Source: an uncultured Bacteroides sp.
Lineage (GTDB): Bacteria; Bacteroidota; Bacteroidia; Bacteroidales; Bacteroidaceae
NCBI RefSeq assembly: GCF_905207245.1
Contig: NZ_CAJLKP010000051.1
Coordinates: forward strand, 1 to 46,258
Reading direction: 5' to 3'
DNA length: 46,258 nt
Part shown: piece by piece, positions 42,112 through 46,258 of the stretch
How the letters are laid out: each line of letters opens with the position of its first letter
Position numbering within the stretch: the stretch's first letter is position 1
The notes under the pieces: generated by a model
Told to the model about the DNA's origin: nothing
The model's database searches: none
What the model saw: the letters and a program-made list of their open reading frames with translations, nothing else
Program-made: the position numbers and the translations under genes

Positions 42112-45100
42112 ATGGACAAGAGAATCATAGCCCTCATTAGTTTTCTTTGCTGTATGGTTTGCTGGGCACAAGCGGCAAATGAACATTACTATTTCAGAAA
42201 TCTTAGTATCAAGGACGGACTGTCACAGACCACGGTCAATGCAATCATGCAGGATAAGAAAGGATTTATGTGGTTTGGCACTAAAGGGGGACTGAGCCGG
42301 TATGACGGATTGTCGTTCCGGAACTTCAAGCGTGACATGACTGACAGCCACAGTCTGGGGAATAACTTTGTGACTTGCCTCTACGAGGATAATGATGGGG
42401 ATATTTGGGTAGGCACGGATGCAGGACTGTACATCTACTGCTCGGATAAAGAGACTTTTGTCCCCTTCGACCGATTGAGCGAGGAAAACACGAAAATAGA
42501 GCGCACTGTTTCCGCCATTTCTGGTGATAAGCAAGGGCGGGTGTGGGTAGCTGTTGAAACACAGGGACTATTCTGTTATGATGCCCAAAAGGAAAAACTC
42601 CATAATTATATACTGAATGAATTCTCAGCCAACGTAAATAGCTTCTCTTTCGATAATAGCGGAACTATCTGGATAGGCTTCTACGGTAATGGCCTGTTCT
42701 ATTCAAAGGACAATTTAAAGACGCTTCACCCTTATCTTTCGCCAAAGGACAGCAATGAAGTTTTCAAGGACGATGTGGTGATGAATGTTGTGCCGGGAGC
42801 TTACAATTGCCTTTATATTAGCTCTATACGACAGGGTGTGCAGGAGCTGAACCTCACTTCCGGCAACCTGCGTAATCTACTGATGGTGGACGAAACCGGT
42901 GAGATGGTCTTTTGCCGCGATTTACTGGTCAACTCAGACAGCGAACTATGGATTGGAGCTGAGTCGGGAGTTTATATCTACAATCTCCGTACGGATAAAT
43001 ATGTGCATCTGCATAGCTCCAAAGATGATCCTTATTCTTTGTCGGATAATGCAATCTATTCGTTGTGTGAGGACAAGGAAAGTGGCATTTGGGTGGGTTC
43101 GTACTTCGGTGGAGTGGATTATTATCCGAAGCCCTATACTTATTTTGAGAAGTATTACCCGAAGGACGGAGAAAACACTTTGCAGGGCAAACGTGTCCGC
43201 GAGTTCTGCCAGGACAACAAAGGCATACTGTGGATTGGCACCGAAGACGGCGGTCTGAACCGTTTCGACCCGAAGACAAAGACCTTTTCTTTCTTTGCAC
43301 CCAGTTCCGGATTTACCAACATCCACGGGCTGTGCATGGTGGGTGACAAGCTATGGGTGGGAACTTTTTCCAAAGGCTTAAAGATAGTAGATACCAATAC
43401 AGGCAGTATTCTGAAGACTTATCAGAAAACAGATTCTCCACGTTCGTTGATAGACAATAGCATCTTTGCCATTTACAGGACAGTCACAGGTGATATTTAT
43501 CTGGGAACCATGTTCGGGCTGTTGAAGTATAATGAACAAACTGATGATTTTGACAGAATCACGGAACTGGCCGGCAAATTTGTATACGATATAAAAGAAG
43601 ACTCGGGAGGCAATCTGTGGCTGGCAACTTATGCCAATGGTGCATACTGCTACAACGTCAATGAAAAACGGTGGAAGAACTATGTGCATAATGAGGATAA
43701 CAAGGAGAGTCTTCCTTATGATAAGGTGCTGAGTATCTTTGAAGATTCTCACCGGCAAATCTGGCTGACCACACAAGGAGGAGGATTCTGCCTGTTTCAT
43801 CCTGATACGGAAACATTCACCAGTTACGATTCGTCCAATGGCCTGCCTAATGATGTTGTCTATCAGATTGTAGAGGATGTGGACGGATTGTTCTGGCTGA
43901 CGACAAACAGCGGACTGGCCTGTTTCAACCCTAACACAAAGCAGGTGAAGGTGTACACGACAGCCAATGGGCTGCTTGGCGATCAATTCAACTACCGTTC
44001 CGGTTATAGGGATGAGGCTGGTGCTATTTATTTGGGAAGCATCGATGGTTTTGTTGTGTTCAATCCCAAGACATTTACTGAAAATAAGAACCTGCCGCCA
44101 GTGGTGATTACGGACTTTATGTTGTTCAATCGCGAAGTTCGTGCCGGAGAAAACAATGCTCCTCTTGAAAAGAGCATTACTTTCTCCGACAGGATTACGC
44201 TTAAGTCCGACCAAAATTCATTCTCCTTCCGTATTGCCGCTCTCGGCTATCAGCTCCCGAAGATGAATAAACTGATGTACAGGCTTGATGGCTTTGATAA
44301 AGACTGGATAACGGTGGGAGAGAGCCCTATCGTCACCTATTCCAACTTGGGATATGGCGATTACCTGTTCCGCGTGAAAGCCTCTAACAGTGATGGGATA
44401 TGGAATCCTGATGAACATCTGCTGTATATCCATATCCTTCCTCCTTTCTATTTCTCCATCTGGGCTTACTGCATTTATGCATTACTTATAATAGGTTGCT
44501 CCGTATATGCTTTCTGGTATTTCAAGCAACGCAGCAGTAGGCAGCACCGCCGCCAACTGGAGAAGTTTGAACAGGAAAAGGAACGTGAGATTTATAACGC
44601 CAAGATAGATTTCTTCACGAATGTGGCGCATGAAATCAGAACTCCGCTGACATTGATAAAGGGACCTCTGGAGAACATCATCCTGAAGAAACATCTGGAC
44701 CCCGAAACTCATGAAGACCTGAATATTATGCAGCATAATACGGAGCGGTTGCTGAACCTCACCAACCAGCTTCTGGACTTCAGGAAAGTGGAGAGCCAAG
44801 GCTATCGGTTGAACTTTGCCAAATGTGATATTACGAATGTGCTTAGGGAGACTTATATGCGGTTCACTTCCCTTTCCCGTCAGAAAGGTTTTGACCTGAC
44901 GTTAGAGATGCCGGAAGAGAACTTCTGTGCTCATGTCAATCGCGAAGCTTTTACCAAGATTATAAGTAACCTTCTGAATAATGGAATGAAGTATGCCGAT
45001 ACCTATGTGCATATTAAGTTGGAAGTGGATGCGGAGAACCAGGCGTTCTATGTCACCACTAAGAATGACGGAGTGATTATTCCCGATGAAATGAAGGAAG

Positions 45101-46137
45101 AGATTTTCCAGCCTTTTGTCCGTTTCAGCGAGAAAGAGGAGGGGAAAGTAACTACAGGTGCAGGCATAGGGCTGGCTCTTTCCCGTTCGTTGGCGGAACT
45201 CCATCGTGGTAGTCTGGTTATGCTTCCGGGAGAAGATGCAAATGTTTTCCGCCTGACGCTTCCTATTATTCAGGATATGGCCATTTCACTGGATTCGGAT
45301 GTGGTGGGCAAGGAAGTAGAGTTGCAGACAGGAACATCCGGTGAGCATTTTTCTGATGATAAGCAGGAAGGGAAGCAGCAACGGACAAGCAAGCATGTGG
45401 TTTTGGTTGTGGAAGATAATCCGGATATGCTTGCTTTCATCGAACGCCAGTTATCGTCCGAATATACAGTGCTGACTGCTACCAATGGTAGGGAGGCTTT
45501 GCAGGCTCTGGATAGTAATTTTGTGAATCTGGTGGTGAGTGATGTTGTTATGCCTTTGATGGATGGTTTTGAATTGTGCAAAATCATAAAGTCGGAGGTA
45601 GGCTATAGCCATATTCCCATTATCCTTTTGACTGCCAAGACTAATATTCAATCTAAGATTGAAGGTATGGAATTGGGGGCGGATTCGTATATTGAGAAGC
45701 CATTCTCACCGGAATATCTTCTGGCTGTGGTTTCCAATCTGATAAATAACAGGGAAAAGCTCCGCCAGAACTTCGCTAAATCTCCGTTTGTGGCGGTCAA
45801 CACAATGGCACTGACCAAGGCTGATGAGGAATTTATTAAGAAACTGAATGAGATTATTCTCTCTAATCTTTCCAACCAGGAGTTCAGCATGGATGATATA
45901 GCGGATAGTCTGAATATGAGCCGTTCCAGCTTCTATCGTAAGATGAAGGGGGTGCTGGACCTTACTCCGAACGAGTATTTGCGTTTGGAGCGTCTGAAGC
46001 GTGCCGCTCAGTTGTTGAAGGAAGGTGAGAGTCGCATCAATGAGATTTGCTACATGGTGGGATTCAACTCTTCTTCTTATTTCTCAAAATGTTTTCAGAA
46101 GCAATTCGGGGTACTTCCAAAAGACTTTGTAGGGTAA
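42112..46137 (+). CDS. Hybrid two-component system regulator (HTCS) of PUL B, intact
   Basis: A 1341-residue protein with a signal peptide ending near WAQAA. Propeller repeats (GFMWFGTKGGLSRYDG, GDIWVGTDAGLYIY, GIWVGSYFGGVDYY) make up the periplasmic sensor, then a Y_Y_Y domain and a transmembrane helix at about 782-804. The kinase has His840 in FFTNVAHEIRTPLTLI, N-box IISNLLNNGMKYA and glycine box GAGIGLALSRS. The receiver has Asp1144 in VVSDVVMPLMDG. The AraC domain (about 1241-1341) ends in FNSSSYFSKCFQKQFGVLP. All key residues are present. It is read from its own promoter behind the PUL B enzymes and should activate them. It is strongly similar to the HTCS at 18731 from the first sensor blade to the last helix, so the two arose by duplication. 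An AAGG lies directly before the ATG. Confidence 0.95.
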   Translation: MDKRIIALISFLCCMVCWAQAANEHYYFRNLSIKDGLSQTTVNAIMQDKKGFMWFGTKGGLSRYDGLSFRNFKRDMTDSHSLGNNFVTCLYEDNDGDIWVGTDAGLYIYCSDKETFVPFDRLSEENTKIERTVSAISGDKQGRVWVAVETQGLFCYDAQKEKLHNYILNEFSANVNSFSFDNSGTIWIGFYGNGLFYSKDNLKTLHPYLSPKDSNEVFKDDVVMNVVPGAYNCLYISSIRQGVQELNLTSGNLRNLLMVDETGEMVFCRDLLVNSDSELWIGAESGVYIYNLRTDKYVHLHSSKDDPYSLSDNAIYSLCEDKESGIWVGSYFGGVDYYPKPYTYFEKYYPKDGENTLQGKRVREFCQDNKGILWIGTEDGGLNRFDPKTKTFSFFAPSSGFTNIHGLCMVGDKLWVGTFSKGLKIVDTNTGSILKTYQKTDSPRSLIDNSIFAIYRTVTGDIYLGTMFGLLKYNEQTDDFDRITELAGKFVYDIKEDSGGNLWLATYANGAYCYNVNEKRWKNYVHNEDNKESLPYDKVLSIFEDSHRQIWLTTQGGGFCLFHPDTETFTSYDSSNGLPNDVVYQIVEDVDGLFWLTTNSGLACFNPNTKQVKVYTTANGLLGDQFNYRSGYRDEAGAIYLGSIDGFVVFNPKTFTENKNLPPVVITDFMLFNREVRAGENNAPLEKSITFSDRITLKSDQNSFSFRIAALGYQLPKMNKLMYRLDGFDKDWITVGESPIVTYSNLGYGDYLFRVKASNSDGIWNPDEHLLYIHILPPFYFSIWAYCIYALLIIGCSVYAFWYFKQRSSRQHRRQLEKFEQEKEREIYNAKIDFFTNVAHEIRTPLTLIKGPLENIILKKHLDPETHEDLNIMQHNTERLLNLTNQLLDFRKVESQGYRLNFAKCDITNVLRETYMRFTSLSRQKGFDLTLEMPEENFCAHVNREAFTKIISNLLNNGMKYADTYVHIKLEVDAENQAFYVTTKNDGVIIPDEMKEEIFQPFVRFSEKEEGKVTTGAGIGLALSRSLAELHRGSLVMLPGEDANVFRLTLPIIQDMAISLDSDVVGKEVELQTGTSGEHFSDDKQEGKQQRTSKHVVLVVEDNPDMLAFIERQLSSEYTVLTATNGREALQALDSNFVNLVVSDVVMPLMDGFELCKIIKSEVGYSHIPIILLTAKTNIQSKIEGMELGADSYIEKPFSPEYLLAVVSNLINNREKLRQNFAKSPFVAVNTMALTKADEEFIKKLNEIILSNLSNQEFSMDDIADSLNMSRSSFYRKMKGVLDLTPNEYLRLERLKRAAQLLKEGESRINEICYMVGFNSSSYFSKCFQKQFGVLPKDFVG

Positions 46138-46190
46138 GGTATTCTGCTGGGGGAATTTAAAACTGTATAAAAAGGAGTGAAAGTGATTAG

Positions 46191-46258
46191 CGTTTAGTGA
46201 TTAGCAGTACTATCTGTCATCCTGAGCGTAGTCGAAGGATCTACTCTCTTGGCATAAG
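46191..46258. repeat. Dispersed palindromic repeat, second copy cut by the window edge
   Basis: The segment AGCAGTACTATCTGTCATCC, then TGAGCGTAGTCGAAGGATCT, matches the right arm of the repeat at 40440-40550 in inverted orientation over about 60 nt, with CGTA in place of CTTG-type bases. Only one arm is in the window, 54 nt or more after the HTCS stop. Confidence 0.65.

Noticed and set aside
43378..44214. Antisense 278-codon open frame
   Set aside because: Opposite the propeller repeats of the HTCS; no independent evidence of coding.

Overview
The window looks like a chromosomal segment of a gut Bacteroides (sensu lato). The evidence is two SusC/SusD pairs, hybrid two-component regulators (HTCS), many signal-peptide or lipobox glycoside hydrolases, DUF3244, DUF1080 and DUF4965 proteins, and Bacteroides-type -7 boxes (TAnnTTTG), with almost no Shine-Dalgarno sites. 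No tRNA, rRNA, CRISPR array or transposase gene was seen.

Layout. (1) 1-2480: the 5' end of mnmG on the minus strand, then a lipoprotein TPR regulator with an HTH-like tail and a small secreted DUF3244 protein. (2) 2655-16277, minus strand, PUL A: a broken HTCS, susC, susD, a GH115 alpha-glucuronidase and a GH2. The HTCS has lost its histidine-kinase and receiver domains and carries a frameshift. (3) 16889-22678, plus strand: a secreted GH2 with an intact HTCS 24 nt behind it, preceded by an array of 22-bp imperfect palindromes. (4) 22833-28140: two Tat-signal Gfo/Idh/MocA oxidoreductases with a coupled two-helix membrane protein between them, a tandem DUF1080 protein (3-keto-disaccharide hydrolase family) and, behind a terminator, a divergent ApbE-like protein. 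This resembles an extracytoplasmic 3-keto-glycoside pathway. (5) 28905-46137, PUL B: a DUF4964/5127/4965/1793 lipoprotein, susC, susD, an arabinanase-like GH43, an aldose 1-epimerase, a GH105, a second GH43 and an intact HTCS. The HTCS is preceded by a mosaic array of 22-23-bp hairpin units.

How it fits together. PUL A enzymes would remove glucuronosyl and beta-linked sugars from imported oligosaccharides of glucuronoxylan or arabinogalactan type. PUL B enzymes suggest arabinan, arabinogalactan or rhamnogalacturonan fragments, but no polysaccharide lyase is present to make the GH105 substrate. The two intact HTCS are clear paralogues and flank the oxidoreductase block and most of PUL B. PUL A has no intact regulator of its own in the window. 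Both susD genes are followed at once by strong hairpins, which suggests different mRNA levels for the transporter and the enzymes.

The most unusual features are the HTCS with an internal deletion, the 22-bp-period hairpin arrays upstream of both HTCS transcription units, and the Tat-exported oxidoreductase/DUF1080/ApbE cluster. Identifications rest on reading the sequence; no database search was run.
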